From assembly GCA_933228675.1 (NCBI GenBank), contig OW121740.1:34258792-34322791 (forward strand): a stretch of 64,000 nucleotides of DNA, written 5' to 3'. The notes below the pieces were generated by a model, which worked only from the letters and a program-made list of their open reading frames with translations, searched no databases and was not told the origin of the DNA. This stretch comes from Stomorhina lunata (taxonomy: Eukaryota > Arthropoda > Insecta > Diptera > Rhiniidae). Below, piece by piece: positions 11,783 through 24,615 of this stretch (position 1 is the stretch's first letter; the number at the start of each line of letters is the position of its first letter). A program made the translations under genes and the position numbers.

Positions 11783-12469
11783 TGCACTCACCAATCGCTT
11801 GCTTGGCTTGATCAGCGGCCTATTCATGCCGTTCATTTTATGATACAATCCGCAAGCGTTACACAAATAATGACCCGTACCATCTCGTCGCCACAGCGGT
11901 GTACTTATAGCACCACAATTCACACATTCTCTACCCTCGCCAAACTGAAAGTCTATGGCACTGTCATAGGGTGAGGAGCGCTGAAAGCCCGTTGGGTCAT
12001 AGGCCGCCCTCCAAGAACCCATCATAACGGCATTTTGTGTATAGAACTGAGGCGGCAGCTGGGCATGAGCCGTACCAAAACTATCCGAGGTCCAGGCATT
12101 TTGAGCGGCAGCCGTGCCAAAGTGTGCAGCCACATGTTGATATTGACTATTGGTTAAAGCTCTATTCGAGGGTACATAGACGGGGGCGCTGACAGTGGCG
12201 GCAGCAGCGGCGGCTTGTTGGTGATAGGAGCTAACACCAGAACCGGTTGTAGAGCCACTTAAATCGGGATAACCAGCCGATGAATGATACATTTTAGCGG
12301 TATATGAGGAGAAATCCTGTTGTTGTTGATCCAAATTACCCGCCACCGAGGGATGTCTTTGGCCCAAGGCTAAGTGATAATTGGCCGCTATCGAATTGGG
12401 TGACAAGGCTAAGTCCTGTTGCATAAGAGAAATTTCTGCCGCAGATGAGGAATGTTGATCGGAATTAGA
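11783..12469 (-). CDS. pnr: pannier, exon with N-terminal region and N-finger
   Basis: The acceptor is TTTTCAG at 12470-12476 and the exon opens in phase 0 with SNSDQHSSS. An in-frame ATG at 12292-12290 starts [13 protein letters not shown], which resembles the MYQSLA start of vertebrate GATA4/5/6. It is followed by [11 protein letters not shown], like the PVYVP block of GATA4. I therefore favour it as the start of a short isoform of about 514 residues (Drosophila has 488- and 540-residue forms). The 59 codons upstream would belong to a longer isoform begun in an exon I did not find. The N-finger reads [14 protein letters not shown], a spacer and [20 protein letters not shown]. In the family this finger modulates DNA binding and binds FOG proteins (U-shaped in Drosophila). 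The exon ends at 11783 or, with an alternative donor, at 11792. Confidence 0.93.
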
Positions 12470-13200
12470 CTGAAAAGAATAAGATAAAAAGGAAGCGTAA
12501 ATAAAATGTGTTATCATAAATAAATTTTTTTAAAGTATAGTCACTTTAACTTAAACCTGATTGGCCTACTACGAGTTTTTAAAGCTAAAGGTTTACACCC
12601 TTTTTCTTTTGCTGTAATAAATATTTAAGTTTTAATGCTGCCATTACTTTCGGCTAAGGACAGCCCATCCCATTATTTCACATTTATCTTTTTAGCAATA
12701 CGCATGCTTTCTTTAGTATCTTGGGTATCGCTATCATCATCTTCTTTGTTTTTCATAACCACCACCAACACCACCACAACTAAAAGACTATCTCAAATGT
12801 ATAGAAAATTTAAAGCCTTCCATAAATTCTTTACACATAAAACTCAATTTTTAATGGCGTTTTTGCACGTTACAATTTTTTTTGTTTTACTTTCTGGCTA
12901 TAGCTAAAGCAATTGATGACTGTTGGTAAGACAGACATATGAAAGGACGGACGGACGGACGGACGGTCTATGTAGCCAGTCCGCATTTCTTTTTTGCTGT
13001 AATTTTCTGCTTCCATATATTTAATTTTATTGCATTTTTTGTTTGTTTGAAAATGCAATAATGCATTGCACGTTTTACAGAAGTTTGTCGACAACTTGTA
13101 ATGCCATAAACACATTTGGAATTTTTATTTTTAATTTCATTTGCAGTTTACGAGTCTTTAAAGTGTTGCAAATTGTAATGCGAAACAAAAATTTTTATTA
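12470..13200. other. Sequence upstream of the pnr N-finger exon
   Basis: Probably intron or promoter-proximal DNA of pnr. It is less repetitive than its surroundings. A (GGAC)n tract lies at 12945-12967. The small frames at 12635-12907 (+) and 12870-13115 (-) have no recognisable product and are not called. Confidence 0.4.
12945..12967. repeat. (GGAC)n microsatellite
   Basis: About five to six tandem GGAC units. Confidence 0.9.
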
Positions 13201-15160
13201 ATTTTCTCTTTTTCTGTGAAAAAAAGAGCTTTTTTTGTGAAATAGGTTTTTTATACGAAATAATAAAAAAGCTTTCTATAAAAAAGTTTTTTTGTATAAA
13301 AGCTTTTTTTGTATAAAAAACACGATTTTAGAAAAAGCTTTGCCATTAAAAATGCTCTCATTTCTCTTCTTTCTATGAAAAAGATTTTTTTTTGTATGAA
13401 AAAAACACGATTTTAGAAAAAGCTTTGCTCTTTTTTTCTCCTCTTTCTATGAAAAGTTTTTTTGTATGGAAAAAACACGTTATTAGAAAGCTCGTTTGCT
13501 ATTAAAAAAGCTTATTTTTCTATATTAAATGTTTATTTTCATTACAAAGCTCTTTTCTTTGAAAAATCTCTTATTATATTGTTATTTAAAAACTCATATA
13601 TCTATTATGTATGAAAAGCTTTTTATCTATTCAGATGCTAATTGATATAAAAGCTTTTTTCTGTCAAATAGATTTTTTGTATGGAAAAGTTCTTAATCTA
13701 TTTTATATTAAAAGTTCTTTATCTATAAAGGCGCTATTTTATTATAAAAGATTTTTTGTGTCGAAAAAACTTGTTTTTAGAAAAAACTTTTTTGTGTCCA
13801 AAAGCTAGTTTGTATGAGAAAGTTATTTATTTCTAAGGATCTTTTGGCTATGTAAAATGGAGCCGTCCAGCTCTACAGCACAATAGAGCTTTTGAGCTTT
13901 TACACTGACACACTAAAATTTGCCCCACTCACACTTACGTAAAATTGTCTTTGCAAAGTCAGTGCCCTTAGACTAGAAATTTTTGCTCGATTATATAAAG
14001 AATGCTCGAATATATGAAGAAAAATGTAAATCTGGCAACACTGACCGTAAGAGCTTTTAAAGCTGATTAAAATAAATGTAAAATGATTTATTTGGTAAGC
14101 CCAGACTTATCTTGGTTATTCTTTATCTCAACTGTGGACACTGACCTCCTCGTTTTATCACCCGGAAAACTACCTATATGTAGTGAGCTAACATGTGCCG
14201 CTAGTTCTCATAAAAGAACGATAAAAATGTGGGTTGGGACGTAAACCAATCCTGAAAAAAAAAACAATTATGAAGAAGAGAACTTCCGAAACCCCGATGG
14301 AAAGACCAAGTAGGGTAAAGAATATGCATACAAGATCGAAGGGCATGAAACTCTAAAATATGATCGGTCTTTGACCTTAACAGGTTGTAAAAAGAGGCAA
14401 TTTAAGTAAGAACCGGGTACCTTTAATAGGAATACCTTTTCGGCCTAGATTTTTTTAGTAAATTGCATTAAAATCTTTTTTATTCAGGTAAAGCAAGGCA
14501 AAAGTCTTACTTACATTAACCGAAATAGGTGTACCAAATTTTGTTAGAATCGGCTCATAAAAATAATAAAGTTTCGGGAAATTATTGATACACTCGGTGT
14601 CTATGCATTAAGAAAGACTTATAAAGTCGTTGGTCCATACTTGACTTTAGTCGGACTCACTATATCATTTTCTTACTTGTCTATTAAAAAGGACCTTCTT
14701 TCTATGAAAACTGTTTTTTATTTCAAAAGCTCTTTTGCATGAAAAATCTCTTCTAATATTTAAAAGCCATGAAAAAGCTCCTAATCTATAAGAAGAACTT
14801 TTTTGTAATATAAAAAAAGCTATTTTTTTAATGAAAAACAATACGAGATTTATTTTTAAAAGCTCTTTTCCATGATAATGTTAAAAAGGCATATAAAAGC
14901 TCTTAAAGTATAAGAATAGTTCTTTTTTATATAATAATAAGCTTTTTTTATTATGAAAACTGTACGAGATTTTGCTTTAATTTTACTTTATAGGTAAATT
15001 AATAGCTTTCTCTCCGTCATAAGCTGTGAAAGCTTATATTCAAAATTTACTTTCTTAATTGAAATCTTCATTCCTACTTATCAATTTCAATGAAGAAGCT
15101 CTATTTCTATAAACTTGTTTTCTGTGAAAAGCCATATATTGATAGTAAGGCTACTTTTTT
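13201..15160. repeat. Degenerate AAAGCTTTTT-rich repeat region
   Basis: Words such as AAAAGCTTTTTT, GTATGAAAA and TCTATTTTA recur irregularly on a 25-35-base scale, like an older version of the pnr intron array. The block at about 13860-14640 is not repetitive in this way and includes a fragment (14270-14340) resembling 46315-46380. The frame at 13611-13808 is a by-product. Confidence 0.6.
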
Positions 15161-15724
15161 ATGAAAAATATACAAGTACCACTTAACGAAAGTTTCGGGA
15201 TCTCAACTTGAGAAAGTTAATATGATCATTGAACTAATTTCATCTTTAATTAGGTATAATAATTTCATCAAGAAATTCTGGCATATATACATTTTTGGAA
15301 AAAAGCTTTTACAGCTTTTAACTTGCTTGAAAATTTGATCATAATTCTTTCTTTAATTCATTGCTCTACGGCTTCGTATTCATATTTTTAGGTGAAATAA
15401 AAGGAATGTTATGGCCTGGGACAAAAGCTTCTAATATATAGACGCTAGAATTATGATCCTATACGGGTTCTTAAAGATATTTCAATAACATTAATCATTA
15501 TTCGGAATCATGAGATTTTTTTGTTCTGGCTCTTATATAGTGTTCCATAAAAAATGTTCTTAAAATTGCTATCGACTCATCTATACATATAAAACTTTTA
15601 ACAAAGCTTCTTACAAAATGTATTTTTTTAATATAAAGCTCAAAGGGCTTGACCTTACTTCGTGCTTTGCCACGGTTAAACAGAAATTTCGGTTTTATTA
15701 GGTAGAAATAAGAAATCATTATTA
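15161..15724. other. AT-rich spacer
   Basis: No gene or clear repeat recognised. The minus-strand frame at 15498-15773 runs into the neighbouring transposable element and is not supported. Confidence 0.4.
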
Positions 15725-16301
15725 AAACAAGTAAGAAAGTGCTATAGTCGGTCAAGTTCACCACTAAGGTCAAAGGTGTTTTTTTTTCCTGTATAAAGAC
15801 AAATATTTGCTAAATTAGCTACCATACAAACGATTTTTCAAAACTTATATATTTAAGCTGTTTCCGTAATTTTGGACTTATATGAGAGCTATGGTTAAGT
15901 GTGGACCGAAATTTGGAACAGTGATTTTAGTTTACATATGCAGTATTTGTTTTAAATGTCATTAAAAAATATTGATATTTGTGGCAAAATTGTCAATTCC
16001 GGGAAGTGGGTCCTATAGGAGGTACCATAAATAATGGACTGATTTTGACGAATTTCAATAGCCATGGTCCGACTATCAAAAAAATCATCTGTACCAAATT
16101 TCATCAAATTATCCTTAGAATTGCGACCTGTAGTTTGATTACATGGTTTACATGTTGGTCCAGCCAGCCAGACGTACGGAAGGACTGACATCGCTAAATC
16201 GACTAGAAAGTGATTCTAAACCTTAGACAAATATTTCTATGAGTTACATACATCAGCACAAACTTATAATACCCTTTCCACCTATGGTGGTGAAGAGTAT
16301 A
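15725..16301 (-). mobile_element. HINE/DINE-like family A, copy 1, partial
   Basis: Begins with the family 3' end in reverse (AAACAAGTAAGAAAGTGCTA) and finishes with the reversed 5' end (CACCTATGGTGGTGAAGAGT). The middle is shortened relative to the 0.79-kb copy at 31388. It contains the phrase TTCCGGGAAGTGGG found in the other copies. It is non-coding; small frames on both strands are incidental. Confidence 0.85.
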
Positions 16302-16317
16302 AAAAAGCGTAATTATA

Positions 16318-16529
16318 TGTGTGGCTTGGTTCTAAAAGAGCCAATGTCACTTTTTTGCTGTTTTGAGTTAATCATTTGGTTTTAAAAGCTAATCTCTAAT
16401 TTAACTTAGAACAGGTTTATAAGGGGTTTTCTGGGCAATGTTACTTTTATATGGAATATAAAAACTATAAACCAAATTTTCTCAAAACTACCTTTTTTGA
16501 CATTGGCCCTTTTAGCGCCAAGCCACAGA
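16318..16529. mobile_element. MITE family E, ~212 bp
   Basis: The left end TGTGGCTTGGTTCTAAAAG and the right end reverse-complemented, CTGTGGCTTGGCGCTAAAAG, form inverted ends that stay similar for about 45 bases. The element is complete and uninterrupted, and serves as the reference for the split copy at 18735-21612. Confidence 0.85.
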
Positions 16530-18519
16530 TATAAAGTACTATTTCTTAGCCTATGCGAAAGTTAAAGCTGATAGTTTAAGTGCCTTGGATTGCCAGAGTT
16601 TTACAAATTTTTAAGTTTTTAAAAATAACAAAGAAATCATTATTAAACAATTTTTAAATATATTATGTTCTATTTCTCAGCTTATCCGGAAGTATCCATT
16701 AAAAATTATATATCATTTTAAAGTTGGAAGTATATAATTTTTTGTATAACAAAAATAAAATGCCTTATATTGCCATAATAGAACAAAATTTATAAAAATC
16801 TGTATTTTTGAATGATAATCTACGAATTTTAAAAAATAAACTTTTTTTACATCTAACTTCGAAATAGAAGCCTTCCAAACATCTTGTTTTCCAGTCTCAT
16901 TGAAATTTTTTTAATCCATTTCTCATTTAGTCATTTCATTCCGAATACCCCTTTAGTATTGGCTTTATTAATGCATTTTCGAGTGGATCAATTTGTTTGT
17001 GATGTTTAAGTTTTGACTTTATTTATGGCATCGGGAAGATGTGATGACGATCTACCAACAATCAGACATAAAAATGGGAAACACACGCATTCACTCACTA
17101 AAGGCCAAAGCTCAGTAAGAAATAAATAAGAAAAAGTTTTGCAAAAAAGTACCACACAAATAAATTGAAAAAAACCCCAATTCAGAGACTGGCACAACTT
17201 AAAAAGGAAGTAGAGTAATTTGTGTGATCAACACTAAACTGGCAGTAGTGAAACGAATGGCCTGAAGAGGAAATGTTGATTTTTCTTATTTAATACTCGT
17301 AGTCAGCTACAAAATTTGTTTCTGTATACAAATTTATCATGGATTTGCTAAATGTGAGATGAGTCATGATGGGTTTAACGGGGATTTTGTGATGTAAATT
17401 AGACTGCTCAATAATTTTATTATCGTTTTTCATTTATTTTATTATAATCAATTAGTAACTAAAATATTGGTTTGAAAGCTTTAAATTTATTTGTCATAAG
17501 TTTTATGAAAAGTATAAATAATATTAGAGATTTTAGTTTTCTTAAATCTTCAATATTATTTATTTTCGAAACACTGTCCGGTATCAAACAAATTATCAGG
17601 ATATCATAATATGATTGGAGAATATCTTTTTTTTACAATTAACGCCATTTTGGGTATTTAATCTTAAAAAGTTTTGAATCAAATCAATATTAAATTTTTC
17701 AAATTTCAAATCTTGATAGTAAATAGAAAATTGTGTTGCACTGAATTAAAAATATTGTTAAACGGCGGCATACCGCTGCAGTTGACTTGAACACTATGAG
17801 AAAGCTAACTCTACTGCCTATCTTTATATGTATATTTTATTATAAAAGTATTAGAATAAACGAAGATTTTTTGCTTTGAACATTGCGTTTTCTCTAAAAT
17901 AATGACAATATTTAAGTTTTTATTGAAAGTTTCCTTATGGAAAATATTGTTAAATCGTGGCAAAATATGGCAATTTATTTTAATGTTAAAGGATACATCA
18001 TACCATAAGCTTTCTTTAGATATACCTTTTTGAACAGATACAATTGCATAAAAGAAAAATTATTGCTTGAAACTTGGGATTGTATAAAAATAAAGTAAAG
18101 TAAAAAGTAATTTAGATTTTTTTCCAACAAAGGCTTTATTTAATTGATTTCTTCGAAGTCACACTTAAGCCTCTTAATCATAATATCTCCCTAATTAATA
18201 TTAATTGTAGTATAAGACTTTGATAATTTTATAATTCGTTTATAAATTGGGGAATGTATGTTTTAAGAGCTTACAGTTTAATTAACTCTAAGTAGTAATT
18301 TTCGGTTGGTCCCCTTTAAATATAAAGAGCAATAAGCTTATTTTTCTGTCATATTTTACTAGTTTAAAGGATGTTCAATCTAGAAACAAATTGATAGATA
18401 TATATGGATAAGATGTGTACGATTGTGTCAAATTTGGTTTGCAAAATTCCAGATCGAATTCGAAGATGCACCACTTTCCAGAAGCTGATGAAAGACACGT
18501 TAATACCATTATTTGATAC
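16530..18519. other. AT-rich sequence with no recognised gene
   Basis: About 2 kb without a convincing repeat or reading frame. The 17006-17197 minus-strand frame has no recognisable features. It could be pnr intronic or intergenic DNA. Confidence 0.4.
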
Positions 18520-18730
18520 AAATTACAAGAGCTGGGGGCCAAATTGCCCCATTTGATGTCGATCGAAAATTTAGACTTTAAAGCTAATATTGTGTAACAT
18601 ACCTTAGGGATTTTCAGAATAATTTATTTTGCAAAAATTTTAATAAAATTATACGTTTGTATGTCAAAACATTTTAAATGAATTTCTTTTACTTTCAGGG
18701 AACTTTTGACAAATAATACATAAGTCCCTT
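18520..18730 (+). repeat. Family C copy
   Basis: GGGCCAAATTGCCCCATTTG, TGTCGATCGAAAATTTAGAC and ACATACCTTAGGGATTTTCA occur in the same order as at 5535. Confidence 0.7.
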
Positions 18731-18734
18731 ATAG

Positions 18735-18953
18735 CTGCGGCTTGGTGCTAAAAGGGTTAAAGTCAAAAAAACTAGTTTCGAGAAAATTAGTTTTAAAGTT
18801 TTAATTTTTCATATAATTATACCCTTCACCAATAGGTGAAAGGGTATTATAAGTTTGTGATTCCGTTTGTAATTTTTTTATTAGTGATCGTAGACCCCAT
18901 AAAAATTATACCGATCGACTCAGAATCGGGAGGAGAATCGATTAAGCGATGTC

Positions 18954-18985
<32 letters not shown>

Positions 18986-21612
18986 CGTCTGTCTGTCTGT
19001 CTGTTGAAATCAAGTTTCTGAAGCCCCTGGAGGATGGACTTACATAAATTATATATCAGATTTTAGGAAATTCTCCCGCAATGAACGCTATTAAATTTCA
19101 TTAAAATCGGTTTATAAACACCGAAAATATCGAAAAAATACCAAAAATTAGACGAAAATTTTAAAATTTTTGATTGAAACACACTTTTAAATAACAAGAG
19201 AAAAAAGATACTCCTGGTGTACATGTGATAATATGTTATATATCAGATTGTAGGAAATATTTTCCCAAAGCACTCTGTAAAATTTTATCAAAATCGGTCC
19301 ATAAACAACTGAGATATTGCCAAAACACTAAATTTTATGTATCGCAAATTGCCCAAAGTACGCATTAGGGAATGTTTGTTGAAAAAATGAAATGCAGAAA
19401 TAGGAAAAAACCATCCTCCTTTAGCACGGACATACGTACATTTTATATCAGATTTTAGGAAATTCCCCCACCAAGCACGTTATTAAATTTTATCAAAAGC
19501 GGTCCATAAACAATTGAGATATCGCAATAACACTACATTTGATGTACAGCAAATTGCCCAAAGTACGTGTCTAAGAAATTTTGTTTACATTTTGTAAGTA
19601 TTGTTTCAGCGATATCTCAGGTGTTTATGGACCGATTGTGATGAAATTTGACATCGTTCTTTATGGGAGGATTTTCTAATATATAATATGATATATATAC
19701 TCCACAAATCTGATTATGAATACCATTCAAATTGTACCGATCAACTCTGAATCGGCACAAGAATCGATTTCGCGACCTCCGTCCGTCTGTCCGTCCGTCT
19801 GTTTGTTTGCCCGTCCGTCCGTCTGTTTGTTTGTCCGTCCGTCTACATGTCCGTCCGTCTACCTGTCTGTCCTTTTTTCTGTTGTAGTCAAGTTTTTGGA
19901 GCTCCTGTTTTGTCGATATCTCAGATGTTTATTTTGATGAAGTTTAATAGTGTCCTTCGCAGGGGATTATCTAAATCCTGATGCATTCTGTAATTTGTGG
20001 TAGATATAATTTAGCGTTTAAGCGATGGTGTTTTGAACGACAATGAAATGAAATTCAGGGTGGGACAATTCAGGAGCTCCACAAATCTGGTTTTATTTAG
20101 CAGACAGGCACACTGCATTTATCTTAATTTTGTGTCTGACTTTTGAACATTATGATAACATTTGAGAATGTATTATATATCAAATTATAGGTAATCTTCC
20201 TAGGAAGTACAAAAATGCAGCTGATTACATGATATCCATTCAAAACCTACATATGTATGTAAGTATCTCACATATCAACAAAAATTTAAATTTTTTAATT
20301 GCAATTGGGAGAAATCCGTTCACGTTTGATAATTGATTCCGTATAACTTCGCCTAAGGCAATCTCTTAGTAGCTAATAAGTGACAAATTATAATAGATAC
20401 GATGATGACATTTAGTATAAAGACGTTGTACAATATTGATATTCAGGACAATAGCGCCTAAAATAAACTTTCTAGAGGTACAACATTTGACAAAAGTATT
20501 TCTGATCTCTTGAAAAGTTCGATATTGAAAATGGGCGAGCTCTATTCACATTTAGTGAAATCTCCCACATAAACCAGACCGGGAATCGATTTAATGCTGA
20601 TAAATTAAATCATAATAAAATTGCACAAAGAACTAGAGCAAAACTTTCCAAACATCCATCGGACAGATCGAAAGAACTAAACATCCCAAATATTATTGAT
20701 GAAGTGTTCATTTTAATTAATTAACTAACTTCAAATTAATAAGTAAACTTTTCCGACAAAGCTGATAACCATCCATTCAAAAGCTATATATTTCACGTAT
20801 GTATCTAAAACTAAGAGTGTATACCCTATAATTTGAAGGCTTGTATACATTGACAATCATTGTTAAAGCTTTGACCTAAATCAGTCCGCTAACTTCAGAG
20901 TTTTACATAACTAATCAAGAACTTTTACTAGTTGGATAATTCGTACGAATTAAAGTGCACAACCCTCACTGGGCACAGCGTTTTTGGGTTGCATGTCAGA
21001 ATACTTAAACTTCATCAAATCGATGTGCTATTGCAAATGTAAGGGCATCTACATTTTGAAGCATCTTTTCTGCATGGTTTATCTGGTCTATCGAACTTTA
21101 TTAAATGTTCGTAAAATATGTGTCTATTTTATTTCGAAGCTACTGGCTGGCTTAAATATGCATTCTCTACTTGTAGTCTAGTAATCATTATCTTTCACAA
21201 AGGGACCACTTTAGAACCCAAGTGAAGCTTCCCTAGACATCAGCCACCTGCCCAACCTAACCTTTGGGTGCATAACTATTCTAGATGAGGACGCCACCGA
21301 AAAGGTTTTCGTTTTCCGACTCTTAACTTTGAAGACTCTTTGCATATAATACTAGTATAACCAAATATTGCTACGAATTACATTAAGTACTTTTGGAACA
21401 CCATTGGTGAAGGGTATCCAAGATTCGGCAAAGCCGAATATACCACTCTTACTTGTTTTATAGTAACGTTGCCCAAAAAGCTCTTATAAATCTGTTCAGA
21501 GTTAAGTTAGAAATTAGCTATTGGAGCCAAAATAAAAGAGGGTTAGAAGGGAATCTAATGCAATGATTAACTCAAAATAGCAAAAAATTGACATTGGCCT
21601 TTTTAGCACCAA
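18735..21612. mobile_element. MITE family E copy split by a 2.6-kb insertion
   Basis: The left piece (18735-18827) starts TGCGGCTTGGTGCTAAAAGG. The right piece (21461-21612) ends in TTTTTAGCACCAAGCCACAG. The two pieces join to match the intact copy at 16318-16529, with the break in the segment reading CATATAA-AGTAAC. This proves the insertion and fixes its ends. Confidence 0.85.
18828..21460 (+). mobile_element. HINE/DINE-like family B, ~2.6 kb
   Basis: Starts TATACCCTTCACCAATAGG and ends CTCTTACTTGTTTTA. A subterminal hairpin ATTCGGC-AAA-GCCGAAT lies about 20 bases from the 3' end. GTCY microsatellite tracts occur at about 18950-19005 and 19785-19870. These features (subterminal inverted repeat, GTCY tract, 3' hairpin, little or no target duplication) are those described for DINE-1/HINE elements mobilised by Helentrons; the assignment is inference. 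No transposase or Rep/helicase is encoded. Internal direct repeats (GATATCTCAG, CGGTCCATAAACAA) suggest a composite body. The frames at 18836-19021 and 19716-19937 are translations of microsatellite. Confidence 0.7.
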
Positions 21613-21829
21613 GCCACAGAAATGTTATATATTATTTTGATTATCCTAAAAGTATGCTACAGTTTAGGCTTAGGACTTAAAATGGAGGGTAATTATTTTC
21701 ATTACGTTTCAAGGTAGTTTGTAAAAATGTCACATTCAAAGGAACAAAAAATATGAACCGGACTCTTCTGAAAATTAGATTTTTTGAAAAAAGTTTTATA
21801 TATAATATTAAAAAAATATATAAATATTT
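21613..21829. other. Short AT-rich spacer
   Basis: Nothing recognised beyond a fragment resembling family C (AAAGTATGCTACA at about 21645). Confidence 0.4.
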
Positions 21830-22770
21830 TGAAATATTGCAAGTTTGCGCAAATAACTTTTAATTAATATTATTCTCTATAGTTTTGGGCTATTTTGACT
21901 TTATAGTTTTGTTGCGCAAATGTCAGGAAATTTTTACTTTTTTGTCTTTTTAAGATTTACAAAAAAAATCATAAATTCCTTAATTATTTGAATGCAAAAA
22001 AATTTTGTACAAAACTTTGCAAATTTGCTCAGATGAATTCTAATCGATTTTAATGCCCTGATTCTTAAGCAGTTTTGATTTATATTTTTAAGATTCAAAA
22101 TTACGGAAAATTTTATTTTTTTGATCTAGAGGATATTCAAAAAGTTTATATTTTTTGTTGAAATTTTAGAATTTTACAAATTTAAAGATTAAAATTTTCA
22201 TTTCAAAATTTTGCAAATTTGCGCAAGTTATTTTAAATGAATTTCATTCCTGAGACTTTTAGCTATTTTTTTTTTATAATAATAATACAAAATAAAATGA
22301 ATATTTTCCAGAATAAAACGAATATTTCCTTGTATTTTCGTCTAAAATTTTTTCAAAACATTAAATGTTTTGAAACTTAAAAATTAAAATTTTTAATCGA
22401 AAATTTTATGCAAATTTGCGCAAAAATTGTTCAATGACTTTCATTCCTCAGACTATTAGTTAGTTTTGGTTTATAAGAATAAAGTAGAATAAAACGAATA
22501 TTTCCTTGTATTTTCGTCTAAAATTTAAAAAAAAAGAAAATTAAATTTTTTTAACTTTAAAAATTTGAATTTTTATTCGAAAATTGCGCAAGTTTGCGCA
22601 AAATTTTTTGAATGAATTGCATTCCTTAGACCATTACTTAATTTTGGTTTGTAACAATAAGGCAGAATAAAATGAATATTTTCTTGTATTCTCCTCTAAA
22701 AATTTTTCAAAAAATTAAATCTTTTGAAACTTTTGAAACTTTGAACTTTTTTGATGAAAATAAGAAATAG
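21830..22770. repeat. ~185-bp tandem repeat, five units
   Basis: GCAAATTTGCGCAA or a close variant recurs near 21840, 22015, 22207, 22410 and 22590. Each is followed by an ATTCATTCCT(C/G)AGAC-like segment and, in later units, AAACGAATATTTCCTTGTAT. Confidence 0.75.
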
Positions 22771-24189
22771 ATTATTAAATTTGGAAGTCATTTCTTTCCT
22801 AAATAGTACTTATTTATATAAAGTCTAGTAAGATTTTGGTCCTAAATAATTCTTTAATGAAAAATCCACATTTTAAAGTGTACGACTTCATTTTTTCTTT
22901 TCTAAATTTTTTTCTTGGTTGTAGAGTGCAGTTCAATCGGTTTGCTCAAAACTCTTAAATATTTCAACATTTTATTAAACTAATTAACACTTCATTAAGT
23001 TTCAATCAATCATTCATAATAGCTTTTCAAAGGAAATGTAATTATTTTCTTGAAAGCAAAAAGTTTGTACGCAAAAAACACAAGAAATATAAGTAAAATA
23101 AAAAAATAATGGCAATGACTTAGATTCGTTGACATTAGAAATGGGTGTAAAAAAGTAATTAATTTTTACAAAAAACTTGGCTTGAAAAATGATTAATATG
23201 GATAATTTGTTGTTTAAATGAGTATTTTAAAAATAAAAGATTGGTCCAGAAAGTGTTTAAAAATTTAGGAAAAATTTATATAAAAGTTCAAAATTCAAAG
23301 GTGATAAAAATTAAATTTTTTGAGTTCCTTTTTTACTTATTCAATATTTCAAAAATACCGCCGGTAAAACGCTGCCTTTATAATAAGCGGTAAAAAACGT
23401 TTTGATCATATTTCATCACTACCAAACACCCGGCCAAATTATTGAAACCAGTTGGCAGGATGTCAATTTCTTAAAATATTTCAAAAAAAAAAACCTAAAT
23501 ATGCAAATATTTTGAAATATTTTCCAAAAAAAATCAGGTTTTGAATTTTTTGCCTTATAAAAAAAATTTCAACCAACAAAAAAATTAATGCAATTTGATC
23601 TTATTAATATAGTTTTTAAACGCCACTCGTTTTATATTTTTTTCAACAAGTTTGAAATCTGTTTTTTTTTCATCTCTAAGTCAAACCTATATATTTTCTT
23701 AACGTTCGGCTTAGATCAAAAGCATTTTTAGGCAACATTAACTCAAAACAAAAATCTTGTCATCAAACCAATAAAAGGTGGACGACAAAGAGTGATGAAA
23801 AAAAAATTTATAAACAAATCTTAAAAAAAAGGATTGAGAACCAGCCGTAAGATTTTCAAAAAACCAGCTCTAAAGATGAAAGAGTTTGTGAACGAAAAAA
23901 AAGAAGAAATACTAAAACCAAAACTCATAAAAGAAATTAAACAAACAGCAATAAAAAATCAATTTAGATCTTAAAGACAGCTAAAGGAGGTATTAAAAGT
24001 AACAAAAAAAAAAGGTTCTCATTTTCATTTCAATGATAATTTGTCATCAAGAAAAGGCTAATTTGGCGGGTTTTTTTGTTTCATTTAATCTTGATAAAGT
24101 TTTAGTTAGCCTAAAAGTAGGCAACTATATTCAGTTTGTTAGGGGATTTGTTTAAGGGACTAAAGAATTGAGGACTTGTGATGATCAAG
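22771..24189. other. AT-rich sequence, low repetition
   Basis: No gene recognised. It contains many A and T homopolymer runs and no clear dispersed family. Confidence 0.4.
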
Positions 24190-24384
24190 GCCCTAATTAC
24201 CGCATACGATATCGATCTAAATCTTAGAAATTTTTAAAACATTTGTATAGCATACTTTAAGTATAATCGAAATTATTTAAAAGATACACATACCAAATTT
24301 CAATAAACTTTTTGCATCGAAGTAACTTTGTACATCCCTAAAGTATACTTCACAATATTTGCTTAAAAGTCTGAGCTTTCGATA
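24190..24384 (-). repeat. Family C copy flanking the GACA array
   Basis: Contains CGATATCGATCTAAATC and, in reverse, AATATTTGCTTAAAAGTCTG, which ends at TTTCGATA where the microsatellite begins. In other copies this site reads ATCGATATCG. Confidence 0.65.

Positions 24385-24615
<231 letters not shown>

Noticed and set aside
12635..12907. Small plus-strand gene upstream of pnr
   Set aside because: Low-complexity Ser/Thr/Phe composition from AT- and ACC-repeats; nothing recognisable.
18836..19937. Small secreted proteins with [10 protein letters not shown] runs
   Set aside because: Frames cover the GTCY microsatellite inside a non-coding mobile element.
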